Shown in pieces: positions 8,277 to 17,881 of a stretch of DNA of 64,000 nucleotides; the stretch's first letter is position 1; every line of letters starts with the position of its first letter. The stretch spans positions 279,578 to 343,577 of the forward strand of contig NZ_WSJB01000012.1 of the NCBI RefSeq assembly GCF_009763255.1. Reading direction: 5' to 3'. The translations under genes were made by a program, and so were the position numbers. The DNA is from Bordetella sp. 02P26C-1. GTDB taxonomy: Bacteria; Pseudomonadota; Gammaproteobacteria; Burkholderiales; Burkholderiaceae_B. A model generated the notes under the pieces. It worked only from the letters and a program-made list of their open reading frames with translations, did not search any database and was not told the origin of the DNA.

Positions 8277-9334
8277 GCCGAGGCGAAAACGCGCGCGCGA
8301 CGTGGGCGCGCAAGCAGGCTTTCACCTTCCTTGAGTTGAAGTTCGCGGTATAGCTGCTCGGGCACTTGCGCTTCGATCATGTCCTGACGATCTTGACGCT
8401 CGAGCTCCAGATAAGCACTGGGACCCGCCAGATACACATGGCGCAGTCGCACCGGTATGCCCTGCCCACCGCCGTCGTTGCGCGCCAGATCGATTTCATG
8501 GGGACGCACATAGGCGACGGCCTCTTGCTGACGAGCGCCATGCAACTCGGGCGCGGGAAGTTCGATCCCATGTGCCTGCCAAATGCCATCGTTGACATGC
8601 CCGGCCACTTGATTAACGTCGCCCAGAAAGCCGTATACGAATGGCGTGGCCGGGTGTTCCCATACCTCGCGCGGCGTGCCGACTTGTTCGACATGCCCCG
8701 CATTCATCAACACGACGCGATCGGCGACCTCGAGTGCTTCTTCCTGGTCATGGGTGACGAACACGCTGGCGACATGCAGTTCATCATGCAGCCGACGCAG
8801 CCAACGGCGCAGCTCCTTGCGCACTTTGGCATCGAGGGCACCGAACGGCTCGTCCAACAACAGCACTTGAGGCTCGACCGCGAGCGCGCGCGCCAAGGCA
8901 ATCCGTTGACGCTGGCCTCCCGATAACTGCGCGGGATAACGATCGGCCAGCCAATCGAGCTGCACCAGATTCAGTAATTCGTGCACTTTGGCTCGAATAC
9001 GGGCCTCGCTGGGGCGCTCGGAACGACGCATGACACGTAGACCGAACGCTACGTTCTCGAACACGGTCATGTGTTTAAAGAGCGCATAGTGCTGAAACAC
9101 GAACCCCACGCGGCGGTGGCGCACGTCCACGCCTGTCGCGTCTTCACCGGAAAACAACACGCTGCCGCTATCGGCGGTTTCCAGTCCAGCGATAATGCGT
9201 AGCAGCGTGGTTTTGCCGCAGCCCGATGGCCCCAACAACGCGACGAGCTCGCCCGTCTCGATATGCAGTGACACATTGTCGAGCGCGCGAAAATTGCCAA
9301 ACCGGCGCGAGAGATTTTTGACTTCGATACTCAT
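8273..9334 (-). CDS. cysA: Sulfate/thiosulfate ABC transporter ATP-binding protein
   Basis: ATPase of the sulfate importer, 353 residues. Walker A is GPSGCGKTT, the ABC signature [15 protein letters not shown], Walker [12 protein letters not shown] and the switch histidine FVTHDQEE. After about residue 235 a regulatory TOBE-like domain follows, as in CysA. It lies between cysW (13-base gap) and cysH (4-base overlap). Confidence 0.96.
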   Translation of the reverse strand: MSIEVKNLSRRFGNFRALDNVSLHIETGELVALLGPSGCGKTTLLRIIAGLETADSGSVLFSGEDATGVDVRHRRVGFVFQHYALFKHMTVFENVAFGLRVMRRSERPSEARIRAKVHELLNLVQLDWLADRYPAQLSGGQRQRIALARALAVEPQVLLLDEPFGALDAKVRKELRRWLRRLHDELHVASVFVTHDQEEALEVADRVVLMNAGHVEQVGTPREVWEHPATPFVYGFLGDVNQVAGHVNDGIWQAHGIELPAPELHGARQQEAVAYVRPHEIDLARNDGGGQGIPVRLRHVYLAGPSAYLELERQDRQDMIEAQVPEQLYRELQLKEGESLLARPRRARVFASA

Positions 9335-9347
9335 GATTCAATCTTCC

Positions 9348-10250
9348 TCAGGCGGTTGCCGGCCGCGACACGGCAATCGGGGCAGCTGCTGTTTCAAAGG
9401 GATCCAAGGCATCGGCGGGTGTGGCGCTGCGCCACTCGACAATGCTCTTGATTACCAGCGTCAGCAGAGCGAGTAACGCCAGCAGTGAAGCCACTGCGAA
9501 CGATGCGGCGAACTGGTACTCGCCATACAGAATCTCGACGTGCAGCGTCAGCGTGTTGGTCAACCCGCGCACATGGCCCGATACCACGGACACCGCGCCG
9601 AATTCCCCCATCGCTCGCGCATTGCACAGGATTGCGCCGTACAACAGCCCCCATTTGATGTTGGGCAAGGTCACGCGCCAAAAGATCTGCCATCCGCTCG
9701 CGCCCAAGGTCAACGCGGCCTGCTCTTCTTCGCTGCCCTGCGCTTGCATCAGCGGAATCAGCTCGCGGGCGATAAAAGGGAAGGTGACGAACAAAGTCGC
9801 CAGCACCACGCCCGGCACGGCATAGACGATCTTCAGATCGTGATCCTGCAACGTTGGCCATAGCCAACTCTGTGATCCGAACAACAAGACAAACACCAGC
9901 CCCGCCACCACGGGCGACACGGAAAACGGCAAATCGATGAGCGTGATGAGCAGCTGTTTTCCGCGAAATTCGAACTTCGCAATCGCCCAGGCCGCCGACA
10001 CGCCAAAGACCATATTGATGACCAGCGAGATCGCGGCGACCCATAGCGTCAAAGTGATCGCGCTGACGGCATCCGGCTCGGTCACCGCAGCCAGATAAAG
10101 TTTCCAACCCTTGCGGAACGCCTCGACAAACACCGTGGCCAATGGCAGCAGTAAGAACAGCGCTAAGAAAACCAGGGCCACACCAAGGAGAATGCCACGC
10201 ACCCAGCGCGGCTCTGTCAGATGGTCAGGGCGGGTATGTCTGACGGTCAT
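9348..10250 (-). CDS. cysW: Sulfate ABC transporter permease CysW
   Basis: Inner-membrane permease of 300 residues with about six membrane segments. The EAA-type cytoplasmic loop that contacts CysA reads EEEQAALTLGASGWQIFWRVTLP, shown here in shortened form as EEEQAALTLGASGW. The ATG ending at 10250 overlaps the cysT stop by four bases and opens a protein beginning MTVRHTRPDH; longer in-frame versions would run through cysT in the wrong frame and are rejected. Confidence 0.95.
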   Translation of the reverse strand: MTVRHTRPDHLTEPRWVRGILLGVALVFLALFLLLPLATVFVEAFRKGWKLYLAAVTEPDAVSAITLTLWVAAISLVINMVFGVSAAWAIAKFEFRGKQLLITLIDLPFSVSPVVAGLVFVLLFGSQSWLWPTLQDHDLKIVYAVPGVVLATLFVTFPFIARELIPLMQAQGSEEEQAALTLGASGWQIFWRVTLPNIKWGLLYGAILCNARAMGEFGAVSVVSGHVRGLTNTLTLHVEILYGEYQFAASFAVASLLALLALLTLVIKSIVEWRSATPADALDPFETAAAPIAVSRPATA

Positions 10251-11131
10251 GCGACTCTCCTGCCGCGCCGTGCTTGCCATCCTTGCAGCAGGTTGATGAG
10301 CAACAACATGGCAAACGAGATGGCGAGCATCACGGTCGCAATCGCCGCCGCGCCTACGTAGTCGAAGCGTTCGAGCTTGGACATGATCAACAACGGCGTG
10401 ATCTCGGTGACCATCGGCCGATTGCCCGCGATGAACACCACCGAGCCGTATTCGCCTACTGCGCGGGCGAAGGACAAGGCAAAGCCGGTCAACAATGCAG
10501 GCGCAAGCGTCGGCAAGATCACGCGGCGCACCGTCTGCCATCGGTCCGCGCCGAGGCTGGCGGCCGCCTCCTCGATTTCCTGTTCGACATCCTCAAGCAC
10601 CGGCTGTACGGTGCGCACAACGAAAGGAATGCCGATAAAGATCATCGCCACCACAATACCAATCGGCGTAAACGCCACCTTGATGCCAAACCATTGTTCC
10701 AGTGGCCCGCCAAGCCAGCCGTTCTTCGCATACAGGGCCGTCAAGGCGATCCCCGCCACCGCGGTCGGCAATGCGAAAGGCAGATCGACCATCGCATCCA
10801 AGATCTTTTTGCCCGGGAACTCGTAGCGCACGAGGACCCAGGCGACGATAAGGCCAAACACCAGATTAACCAGCGCCGCGGTCAATGCCGCGCCGAAGGT
10901 CAATTGATACGAATAGACGGCTTGCGGCGCGCTCACAACGCGCCAGAAGCCCTCCCAACCCAGACTCGCGCTTTTGAGCGGCAACGTTGCCAACGGCAGC
11001 AGCACCAGCAGACTCAGATAGACAACAGTAAAGCCCATCGACAGGCCGAACCCCGGCAATACGCCAGGACGCCTGCGCAATCTGAGCGGCGCGGGTGCGA
11101 CTGGCGGAATACCCATCGTGGCAGTAGTCAT
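10247..11131 (-). CDS. cysT: Sulfate ABC transporter permease CysT (CysU)
   Basis: Second permease of the sulfate importer, 294 residues with about six transmembrane helices. The N-terminal cytoplasmic stretch ends in RRRPGVLPGFGLSMGFTVVY, and the EAA loop is visible as EIEEAAASLGADRWQTVRR. It starts 18 bases after the sbp stop and overlaps cysW by four bases, so the order sbp-cysT-cysW-cysA is that of the classical sulfate permease operon. Confidence 0.95.
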   Translation of the reverse strand: MTTATMGIPPVAPAPLRLRRRPGVLPGFGLSMGFTVVYLSLLVLLPLATLPLKSASLGWEGFWRVVSAPQAVYSYQLTFGAALTAALVNLVFGLIVAWVLVRYEFPGKKILDAMVDLPFALPTAVAGIALTALYAKNGWLGGPLEQWFGIKVAFTPIGIVVAMIFIGIPFVVRTVQPVLEDVEQEIEEAAASLGADRWQTVRRVILPTLAPALLTGFALSFARAVGEYGSVVFIAGNRPMVTEITPLLIMSKLERFDYVGAAAIATVMLAISFAMLLLINLLQGWQARRGRRVA

Positions 11132-11149
11132 GCTCGCGTCCCGCTTGAT

Positions 11150-12175
11150 TTACCTGCCCTGAGGCAGATAGATTTGATCGAACGTGCCGCCATCGCTGAA
11201 ATGCGTTTGCTGCGCCTTTTGCCATCCGCCGAATATCGGATCGTCGATAGTGACCAGCTTCACCTGCGGGAATCGCTGGCTATACTTCTCCGCGACCTGC
11301 TTATCAGTGGGACGATAGAAGTTGCGCGCGATGATCTCCTGCGCTTCTGGGGTATACAGGTATTCCAGATACGCTTGTGCAGCCGCACGCGTGCCCTTGC
11401 GATCGACGTTGCGATCCACCAGCGCGACGGGCGGCTCGGCCAGGATGGACATCGAGGGCACGACGATATCGAACTTGTCCGGGCCGAGCTCTTCGAGTGC
11501 GAGAAACGCCTCGTTTTCCCAGGCTAGCAGCACATCGCCCACGCCACGCTCGACGAACGTCGTGGTCGATCCGCGCGCGCCGGTGTCCAGCACGGGCACG
11601 TGTTTAAACAGTTCAGCAACGAACTCGCGCGCTTTGTTCTCATCACCATTGTTTTGCGCGAGCGCATATGCCCAGGCCGCGAGATAGTTCCAACGCGCGC
11701 CGCCCGAAGTCTTGGGATTCGGCGTGATGACTTCGATGCCGTCCTTGGTCAGGTCGCTCCAATCGCGGATGTTCTTGGGATTGTCCTTGCGCACCAGGAA
11801 CACGATGGTCGAGGTATAGGGCGAACTGTTCAGCGGCAAGCGCCTTTGCCAGTCTTGCGGCAGCAGGCCTTTCGCGGCGATCGCATCGATGTCATAGGCT
11901 AATGCCAGCGTCACGACATCCGCATCGAGTCCGTCAATCACTGAGCGTGCCTGCTTTCCCGACCCGCCATGCGACTGCCGGATATTGAGGCTCACGCCCG
12001 CCTTGTCTTGGTAGTGCTTTACAAAAGCTTCATCGATAGCGCGGTACAACTCACGCGTGGGATCGTACGAGACATTCAATAGTGTTTGCTTGTCCTGCGC
12101 CTGTGCCGGCAGACCCAGCGTGAATGTCATCGCAATCGCCACGAGCGTGGTCCACACTTTTTTCTTGTACTGCAT
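11150..12175 (-). CDS. sbp: Periplasmic sulfate-binding protein
   Basis: First gene of the cys operon, 341 residues. A Sec signal peptide with hydrophobic core [18 protein letters not shown] ends near residue 27. The mature protein begins with [13 protein letters not shown] and contains [14 protein letters not shown] and [15 protein letters not shown], all typical of Sbp/CysP binding proteins. The specificity between sulfate and thiosulfate cannot be settled from sequence. AGGG lies eight bases before the ATG. The upstream region probably carries the operon promoter. Confidence 0.95.
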   Translation of the reverse strand: MQYKKKVWTTLVAIAMTFTLGLPAQAQDKQTLLNVSYDPTRELYRAIDEAFVKHYQDKAGVSLNIRQSHGGSGKQARSVIDGLDADVVTLALAYDIDAIAAKGLLPQDWQRRLPLNSSPYTSTIVFLVRKDNPKNIRDWSDLTKDGIEVITPNPKTSGGARWNYLAAWAYALAQNNGDENKAREFVAELFKHVPVLDTGARGSTTTFVERGVGDVLLAWENEAFLALEELGPDKFDIVVPSMSILAEPPVALVDRNVDRKGTRAAAQAYLEYLYTPEAQEIIARNFYRPTDKQVAEKYSQRFPQVKLVTIDDPIFGGWQKAQQTHFSDGGTFDQIYLPQGR

Positions 12176-12430
12176 CGTTGCACCCTGTTTGGAAGATGGT
12201 TGGATGCAAGTGTGCAGTGCGTACGTATTAAACGGAACGATGCTTTTTTTGATTGCTCATCGCTGGAAGAAATATGAGACGAGTCCGACCTTGGCAAGGC
12301 TCCGCTCGGCGAGGGGCAAGATAGGTGAATGGGCCTTGCATGCCCAGCAACCGCTGCTGTGGAACTGATGTTCTTCAGTGTGTCACGCGAGCCACATCGA
12401 ACGACGTGACTACGCGAATCGCACGCGCAT
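12176..12430 (-). promoter_or_regulatory. Upstream region of the cys operon
   Basis: Non-coding stretch between sbp and the peroxiredoxin terminator. An AT-rich patch at about 12225-12260 (minus strand: seven A's, then TTTAATAC) lies 50-85 bases before the sbp ATG. TAATAC could be a -10 element, but there is no matching -35, which fits an activator-dependent promoter; CysB is the expected activator, although I could not identify a CysB site with confidence. I see no gene here. Confidence 0.35.
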
Positions 12431-12459
12431 AAAAAAGCGCGCGCTGGGCAAGCGCGCGC
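12431..12459 (-). terminator. Terminator of the peroxiredoxin gene
   Basis: GCGCGCGCT (12437-12445) and AGCGCGCGC (12451-12459) form a nine-pair stem with a five-base loop, followed on the minus strand by T6. It is about 55 bases after the peroxiredoxin stop. Confidence 0.85.
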
Positions 12460-12513
12460 AAGCGGCACCTGATGGGAGCGCCGCACTACGCGACTACCCC
12501 CATCATGGGTCAT

Positions 12514-13155
12514 TTACTTATTCGGCTGAGGCGTGATGCGCAGGTAAGGACGCACTGCCTTGTAGCCTTTCGGGAATTTCTGTTGAATCACCGCTTCGTC
12601 CTGCAACGAAGGCACAATAATCACGTCGTCGCCATCCTGCCAGTTCACCGGCGTGGCCACGCTGTGGCTATCGGTCAGTTGCAGCGAATCGATAACCCGC
12701 AAAATTTCGTTGAAATTGCGACCCGTGCTCGCGGGGTAAGTAATGATCAGGCGAATCTTTTTAGCCGGGTCAATAATGAACACCGAACGCACGGTCAGCG
12801 TCGCGTTGGCGTTCGGGTGAATCATGTCATACAGCTCGGACACCTTGCGGTCTTCGTCCGCGATGATGGGAAAATTAACTTGCGTGGACTGCGTGTCGTT
12901 GATGTCCTCGATCCACTTTTTGTGGGAATCCGCGCCATCGACGGACAATGCGAGCACCTTTACGTTGCGCTTGGCGAACTCGTCGGCGAGCTTAGCCGTA
13001 TAACCCAGTTCCGTCGTGCACACCGGCGTGAAATCAGCCGGATGCGAAAACAGCACGCCCCAGCTATCTCCCAGGAACTCATGGAAACGGATCGGGCCAA
13101 TAGACGAATTCTGCTCAAAATCCGGAGCGAGGTCGCCGAGTCGAAGTTGGGTCAT
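12514..13155 (-). CDS. 1-Cys peroxiredoxin (Prx6 family)
   Basis: Thiol peroxidase of 213 residues. The peroxidatic cysteine is Cys46 in DFTPVCTTE, and the long C-terminal arm (HSVATPVNWQDGDDVIIVPS) is typical of the Prx6 subgroup rather than of 2-Cys AhpC. GGAG lies five bases before the ATG. The gene stands alone, with its own terminator at 12431-12459. The physiological reductant cannot be inferred from the sequence. Confidence 0.93.
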   Translation of the reverse strand: MTQLRLGDLAPDFEQNSSIGPIRFHEFLGDSWGVLFSHPADFTPVCTTELGYTAKLADEFAKRNVKVLALSVDGADSHKKWIEDINDTQSTQVNFPIIADEDRKVSELYDMIHPNANATLTVRSVFIIDPAKKIRLIITYPASTGRNFNEILRVIDSLQLTDSHSVATPVNWQDGDDVIIVPSLQDEAVIQQKFPKGYKAVRPYLRITPQPNK

Positions 13156-13269
13156 GGATATCTCCTTAGCGGTGGTAGCCGCTAACCAGCATGGCTAGCG
13201 GTCTGCAAGACTCATGCCAACGATTCTCACATCAATGCGGTATCACCGGAAATACGTTTACAGCATTGT

Positions 13270-15102
13270 TTAATAACCAGCAGCTATATCGGACTGGGTG
13301 GCACTGCGGTCTGCCACGTGCGCCGCGCGCGCCGCAGCAGACAGCGACAAGGACCGCGGCAGAATTTGCGCCCCGTAAAACAAAGCGGTTTCCAACTTAT
13401 TGCGATAGAACGGGTCGGTGGAACCGGCCGCGATTTCATGTTGGCACGCCAACGCCGCGCGGGCCATCTGCCAGCCTCCGTGTACGATTCCGGCGAGCAT
13501 CAAATAGGGGACGCTCGCCGCATACACGGCACGGATATCCGACTGCGCTCGCTCCAGGATGTACGCCACCACCGACTCGTAGTTTTGAATCGCGAGGTCG
13601 AAGTTATCGCGCATTAGTTGCAAGCCGGCACGGTCATCGGCCGCGGCTCGCCCCGATTCGGTATGCAAGGCCTCTAGCGTTTCGCGCATGGCAGAAAGAC
13701 AAGCATACGCCGTTGCCCCGCCGTCTCGCAACGTTTTACGGCCGACAAAATCGTTGGCTTGAATGGCTGTCGTGCCTTCGTAGATCGGTAGGATGCGCGC
13801 GTCCCGGTAATATTGCGCCGCGCCGGTTTCCTCGATATAGCCCATGCCGCCGTGTACCTGGACACCAAGCGAGGCCACCTCGACGGCAATTTCCGTAGAG
13901 AAGCCTTTGACTACAGGCACCAGATACTCATAAACCGCACGACCACGCGCGCGCACGGCCGCGTCGGGATGCTGCGCGCCCTTATCGTGCTCGGCGGCCG
14001 CCACGAACGAAATGGCACGCGCGGCCTCGGTCAGCCCACGCATGGTCAGCAACATACGCTGCACATCCGGGTGACGGACAATCGCAACCGGGCCCGCCGA
14101 CCCTTCCACGGCGCGGCCCTGCACCCGCTCGCGCGCATACGCCAGCGCATGCTGATAGGCGCGCTCGGACAGTCCGATGCCCTGTTGCCCCACGCCGAAG
14201 CGCGCGGCGTTCATCATGATGAACATGTATTCCAGGCCTCGGTTGGCCTCACCAACCAGATAGCCCACTGCGCCTTCACCGACATCGCCCTTTCCGGAAC
14301 CATAAAGCAAGACAGCGGTGGGGCTGCCATGGATGCCGAGCTTATGCTCTAGCGATGCACACCAGACGTCATTACGCGGACCGAGCGAGCCGTCCGCGTT
14401 GACGAGGAATTTGGGGACGATGAATAGCGAGATGCCTTTGACGCCAGCCGGCGCATCCGGCAGGCGCGCCAATACCAGATGAATAATGTTCTCGGCGAGA
14501 TCGTGCTCGCCGTAGGTAATGAAAATCTTTTGTCCCGACAGGCGATAGGTGCCGTCTGGTTGCGGCACGGCGCGGGTCGCGACTTGCGCCAGATCCGAGC
14601 CCGCTTGCGGCTCGGTGAGGTTCATGGTGCCCGTCCATTTGCCAGCGATCAGCTGCGGAATATAGGCCTTGCGCTGCGCCTCGGACCCTACCGTCAACAG
14701 CGCCTCGATCACGCCATCGGTGAGCATTGGACACAACGAGAACGCGAGGTTAGCGGCCTGCAGGTTTTCGCATGGCGCTGCGGCGACTAGCTTGGGCAGC
14801 CCTTGCCCCCCCCACTGGGGCGGGTGCTGCAACCCCTGCCAGCCAGCGGCGGCGTAATCCGCGAACCCTTGCTTGAAGCCGGGCGTCGTCGTCACCTGGC
14901 CGTCTCGCCACTGTGCCGGCTTTATGTCCCCGGCCACATTCAGCGGCGCGATAGCCTGTTCGGCGAAACGGGCATTCTCGTCAAGAATGGCGTCGACCAA
15001 ATCGGGCGTGACTTCCTGATAGCCGGGCAACGCCAGCACCTCGTCCAAACCGGCGAGTTTTAAGGCAAATCGATAATCCTGCAGCGGGGTAACGTACGGC
15101 AT
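13270..15102 (-). CDS. Acyl-CoA dehydrogenase, DmdC-like subfamily
   Basis: FAD-dependent dehydrogenase of 610 residues, longer than short-chain ACADs (about 380) and matching the subfamily that includes 3-methylmercaptopropionyl-CoA dehydrogenase. Visible motifs: MNLTEPQAGSDLAQV and KIFITYGEHD for substrate and FAD contact, QVHGGMGYIEET, and YEGTTAIQANDFVGRK, which carries the likely catalytic glutamate. Electrons would pass to ETF, and etfBA lie upstream on the same strand, separated by the toxin-antitoxin pair. The real substrate is unknown. Confidence 0.93.
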   Translation of the reverse strand: MPYVTPLQDYRFALKLAGLDEVLALPGYQEVTPDLVDAILDENARFAEQAIAPLNVAGDIKPAQWRDGQVTTTPGFKQGFADYAAAGWQGLQHPPQWGGQGLPKLVAAAPCENLQAANLAFSLCPMLTDGVIEALLTVGSEAQRKAYIPQLIAGKWTGTMNLTEPQAGSDLAQVATRAVPQPDGTYRLSGQKIFITYGEHDLAENIIHLVLARLPDAPAGVKGISLFIVPKFLVNADGSLGPRNDVWCASLEHKLGIHGSPTAVLLYGSGKGDVGEGAVGYLVGEANRGLEYMFIMMNAARFGVGQQGIGLSERAYQHALAYARERVQGRAVEGSAGPVAIVRHPDVQRMLLTMRGLTEAARAISFVAAAEHDKGAQHPDAAVRARGRAVYEYLVPVVKGFSTEIAVEVASLGVQVHGGMGYIEETGAAQYYRDARILPIYEGTTAIQANDFVGRKTLRDGGATAYACLSAMRETLEALHTESGRAAADDRAGLQLMRDNFDLAIQNYESVVAYILERAQSDIRAVYAASVPYLMLAGIVHGGWQMARAALACQHEIAAGSTDPFYRNKLETALFYGAQILPRSLSLSAAARAAHVADRSATQSDIAAGY

Positions 15103-15189
15103 GGTGTCTCCAGTTGCGGTTAGTGCTTTGGACTGATGTTAAACCTTTGCGGTTTAATGCGCCCGCTGGGGACCACGCCGTGAATCAAG

Positions 15190-15522
15190 TCACTGCAAAT
15201 CGGCAGTCGTCACTGTATGCGAGCTCGACGATTCCAGTGGCTGGACGGCAAGGCGCAAATTCATTGCCTTGAGAATAGCGGTCAAGCTTTTCAATGCAGG
15301 ATTACCGACAGGCGAAAGCGTCCGATAGAGCTGCGTCGGATGTAACTGCGCCTGTTCTGCCACGGCCTGGACACCACCGAAAGCCTGTGTCAGTTGGCGC
15401 AGTACCGTGAGGAGTTCCGCCTGATCTCCATCCTCCAAAATGCCATTGACCACATCGAGCGCCAGCTCGGGATCATTGCGATAAAGTTCGGCCATTGCCT
15501 CGTCATGTCCTTTACTTCTCAT
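15190..15522 (-). CDS. Type II antitoxin with helix-turn-helix
   Basis: About 110 residues. The HTH lies at GGVQAVAEQAQLHPTQLYRTL, followed by GNPALKSLTAILKAM, the layout of the antidote partner of RelE/Gp49-type killer proteins; it should bind the toxin and repress the operon. I prefer the ATG ending at 15522 because AGAGGG lies six bases upstream; in-frame ATGs at 15528 and 15546 are alternatives. It overlaps the end of the toxin gene by 11 bases, so it is translationally coupled to it. Confidence 0.85.
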   Translation of the reverse strand: MRSKGHDEAMAELYRNDPELALDVVNGILEDGDQAELLTVLRQLTQAFGGVQAVAEQAQLHPTQLYRTLSPVGNPALKSLTAILKAMNLRLAVQPLESSSSHTVTTADLQ

Positions 15523-15853
15523 CGTCATCCCTCTTCTGCCAGTCATGCCAATAGCTCACGGCACGCTCGATGTCGGCGTTCTGGGTTCGTTTGTCGCCGC
15601 CGCATAGCAACAGCACGACGCGCTTGCCCACTTGTGCGTAGTAGATGCGATAGCCAGGTCCGACATCCACGCGCAGCTCCCAGACGCCGTCACGGCAAAA
15701 CTTGTGATCGCCAAAATTGCCTTGCTCTATTCGATTCACTCTGCGAATCACCGCGATCTTGACCTGACGGTCACGCAATCGATTAAGCCAAACCATGTAC
15801 ATGTCATCATGATCGTCGGCAGTCAGATAATGCTCAATCCGGTATACCGTCAT
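15512..15853 (-). CDS. RelE/HigB-like toxin (Gp49-like, PF05973 type)
   Basis: A 113-residue protein with the short RelE-fold layout: WLNRLRDRQVKIAVIRRVNR, GVWELRVDVGPGYRIYYAQ and VLLLCGGDKRTQNADIERA. This is the pattern of addiction-module killer proteins, which usually cleave mRNA on the ribosome. Toxin precedes antitoxin, as in HigBA. The start is the ATG ending at 15853, directly beside an inverted repeat at 15855-15870 that may be the operator. The activity has not been shown for this protein; the assignment rests on family likeness and gene order. Confidence 0.85.
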   Translation of the reverse strand: MTVYRIEHYLTADDHDDMYMVWLNRLRDRQVKIAVIRRVNRIEQGNFGDHKFCRDGVWELRVDVGPGYRIYYAQVGKRVVLLLCGGDKRTQNADIERAVSYWHDWQKRDDDEK

Positions 15854-15854
15854 T

Positions 15855-15870
15855 TTCGTTTAAAAACGAA
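15855..15870. promoter_or_regulatory. Inverted repeat, likely operator of the toxin-antitoxin operon
   Basis: TTCGTTT and AAACGAA separated by two bases form a perfect seven-base inverted repeat immediately upstream of the toxin ATG. Antitoxins of this class bind such palindromes to repress their own operon. It also covers the ribosome-binding region. Confidence 0.55.
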
Positions 15871-16050
15871 TCTCGAGCAAGTCGCTGTGGCAACATTGGA
15901 AACAGACCGTATGGCGTTTGTACGGCTCGGCGTCCATGTGGAAAATGGGCCTGCCGTATTGTGCCTAGTATGCGCTCCGCATCGATCGCGGCCTCGGCCT
16001 TGCGTGCTATTAATGTCTCACTTTCGCCGTCGATATCCCGTTAACGGCCA

Positions 16051-16088
16051 AAAAAAACGCCTGGCGTTGACTAGCAACACCAGGCGTT
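16051..16088 (-). terminator. Terminator of etfBA
   Basis: AACGCCTGGCGTTG (16056-16069) pairs with CAACACCAGGCGTT (16075-16088), with one G-U pair in the minus-strand RNA, over a five-base loop. Seven T's follow on the minus strand. It lies about 45 bases after the etfA stop. Confidence 0.85.
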
Positions 16089-16131
16089 TGCGCGTGGACC
16101 GCGCGATGACTACCTGCGTAGAACGACTGAA

Positions 16132-17061
16132 TTACAGCGCGTTCGTCAGTTCAGGCACCACCGTGAACAGATCGCCCACCAGACCGTAGTCGGCCACGCC
16201 GAAGATCGGCGCTTCGGCGTCTTTGTTGATCGCCACGATGACCTTGGAGTCCTTCATGCCGGCCAAATGCTGGATGGCGCCGGAGATACCGACGGCCACG
16301 TACAGCTGCGGGGCGACGATCTTGCCGGTCTGGCCGACCTGCCAGTCGTTGGGCGCATAGCCAGCGTCCACGGCGGCGCGCGAGGCACCGAGCGCGGCGC
16401 CGAGCTTGTCGGCCAGCGGATCGAGGATCTTGAAGTTCTCGGCGCTGCCCAAGCCACGGCCGCCAGACACCACGACGCGGGCGCCAGCCAGCTCGGGACG
16501 ATCGCTCTTGGCGACTTCGCGACCGACGAAGGACGATTTGCCCGAGTCGGCGACGGCTTCGGCGGCTTCGACCGCAGCCGAGCCACCGGTAGCGGCAACG
16601 GCGTCAAACGCGGTCGTACGCACGGTGATGACCTTCACGGCATCGGCCGATTGCACGGTGGCGATCGCGTTACCGGCGTAGATCGGGCGCTGGAACGTGT
16701 CGGCGGACTCCACGCCGATGATGTCCGAGATCTGCGCGACGTCGAGCTTGGCGGCCACGCGGGGAGCCACGTTCTTGCCCGAGGCAGTCGCCGGGAACAG
16801 GATGTGGCTGTAGCCCGAGGCCACGGCCAGCACCTGGGCGGCCACGTTTTCAGCCAGACCATCGGCGAATTGCGCGCCGTCGGCCAGCAGGACCTTGGCG
16901 ACGCCGGCGACCTGGGCGGCCTCATCGGCCACCGCGCGGGCGTTGCTGCCAGCGACCAGCACGTGGACATCGCCACCGATCTTGGCGGCGGCAGCAATGG
17001 TGTTCAGGGTCGCGCCCTTGAGCTGGGCGTTGTCGTGTTCGGCAATAACCAACGTCGTCAT
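16132..17061 (-). CDS. etfA: Electron transfer flavoprotein alpha subunit
   Basis: FAD-binding subunit of ETF, which accepts electrons from acyl-CoA dehydrogenases. At 309 residues it has the C-terminal FAD domain with [34 protein letters not shown] and GAIQHLAGM. Its start is one base after the etfB stop, so the two subunits are coupled. A terminator follows. Confidence 0.96.
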   Translation of the reverse strand: MTTLVIAEHDNAQLKGATLNTIAAAAKIGGDVHVLVAGSNARAVADEAAQVAGVAKVLLADGAQFADGLAENVAAQVLAVASGYSHILFPATASGKNVAPRVAAKLDVAQISDIIGVESADTFQRPIYAGNAIATVQSADAVKVITVRTTAFDAVAATGGSAAVEAAEAVADSGKSSFVGREVAKSDRPELAGARVVVSGGRGLGSAENFKILDPLADKLGAALGASRAAVDAGYAPNDWQVGQTGKIVAPQLYVAVGISGAIQHLAGMKDSKVIVAINKDAEAPIFGVADYGLVGDLFTVVPELTNAL

Positions 17062-17062
17062 C

Positions 17063-17812
17063 TTAGATCACCTTCGCTTCGTTCTTCAGTTTGTCGACCA
17101 GCGCAGCCACGTCGGCCACCTTGATGCCAGCCTTGCGGGCGGGCGGTTCGGTGACTTTCAGCGTCTTCAGGCGCGGGGCAACATCGACGCCGAGTTCTTC
17201 GGGCGTGACGGTGTCCAGCTGCTTTTTCTTGGCCTTCATGATGTTGGGCAGGGTCACGTAGCGCGGCTCGTTCAGACGCAGGTCGGTCGTGATGATGGCC
17301 GGCAGCGTGAGCTTGATCGTTTCCAGACCGCCATCGACTTCGCGGGTCACGGTGACGCTGTCGCCGGCGACTTCGACCTTGCTGGCGAACGTAGCTTGCG
17401 GCCAATCCAGCAGCGCGGCCAGCATCTGGCCGGTCTGGTTGGCGTCGTCGTCAATGGCTTGTTTGCCGAGGATAACGAGTTGGGGTTGTTCTTTTTCGAC
17501 CAGGCCCTTGAGGAGCTTTGCCACGGCCAGGGGCTGCAGCTCCACGTCCGTCTGAACCAGAATGCCACGGTCGGCACCGATGGCCATGGCCGTGCGCAGG
17601 GTTTCCTGGCACTGAGCGACGCCAGCGGAGACAGCGACCACCTCGGTGGCGGCGCCCTTCTCTTTCAAGCGGGTCGCTTCTTCGACGGCGATTTCGTCAA
17701 ACGGGTTCATGGACATCTTCACATTGGCGATATCCACGCCCGTCTGATCCGATTTCACGCGTACTTTGACGTTGTAGTCGACGACGCGCTTTACAGGTAC
17801 GAGCACCTTCAT
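17063..17812 (-). CDS. etfB: Electron transfer flavoprotein beta subunit
   Basis: AMP-binding subunit of ETF, 249 residues beginning [14 protein letters not shown]. Signature [20 protein letters not shown] and the recognition loop region [11 protein letters not shown] are present. AGGAGG lies about seven bases before the ATG. The HDAC-like gene is 69 bases upstream on the same strand and may be cotranscribed. Confidence 0.96.
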   Translation of the reverse strand: MKVLVPVKRVVDYNVKVRVKSDQTGVDIANVKMSMNPFDEIAVEEATRLKEKGAATEVVAVSAGVAQCQETLRTAMAIGADRGILVQTDVELQPLAVAKLLKGLVEKEQPQLVILGKQAIDDDANQTGQMLAALLDWPQATFASKVEVAGDSVTVTREVDGGLETIKLTLPAIITTDLRLNEPRYVTLPNIMKAKKKQLDTVTPEELGVDVAPRLKTLKVTEPPARKAGIKVADVAALVDKLKNEAKVI

Positions 17813-17881
17813 CCAGCAGCCTCCTAGCTATAGATAAACAGACCGGCAGTCGCCGGTCCCGCATTGCACAATTTGTCGATT

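Noticed and set aside
10251..10541. 97-residue N-terminal extension of CysW
   Set aside because: It reads cysT in a shifted frame and is arginine-rich; the ATGA overlap at 10247-10250 gives the right start.
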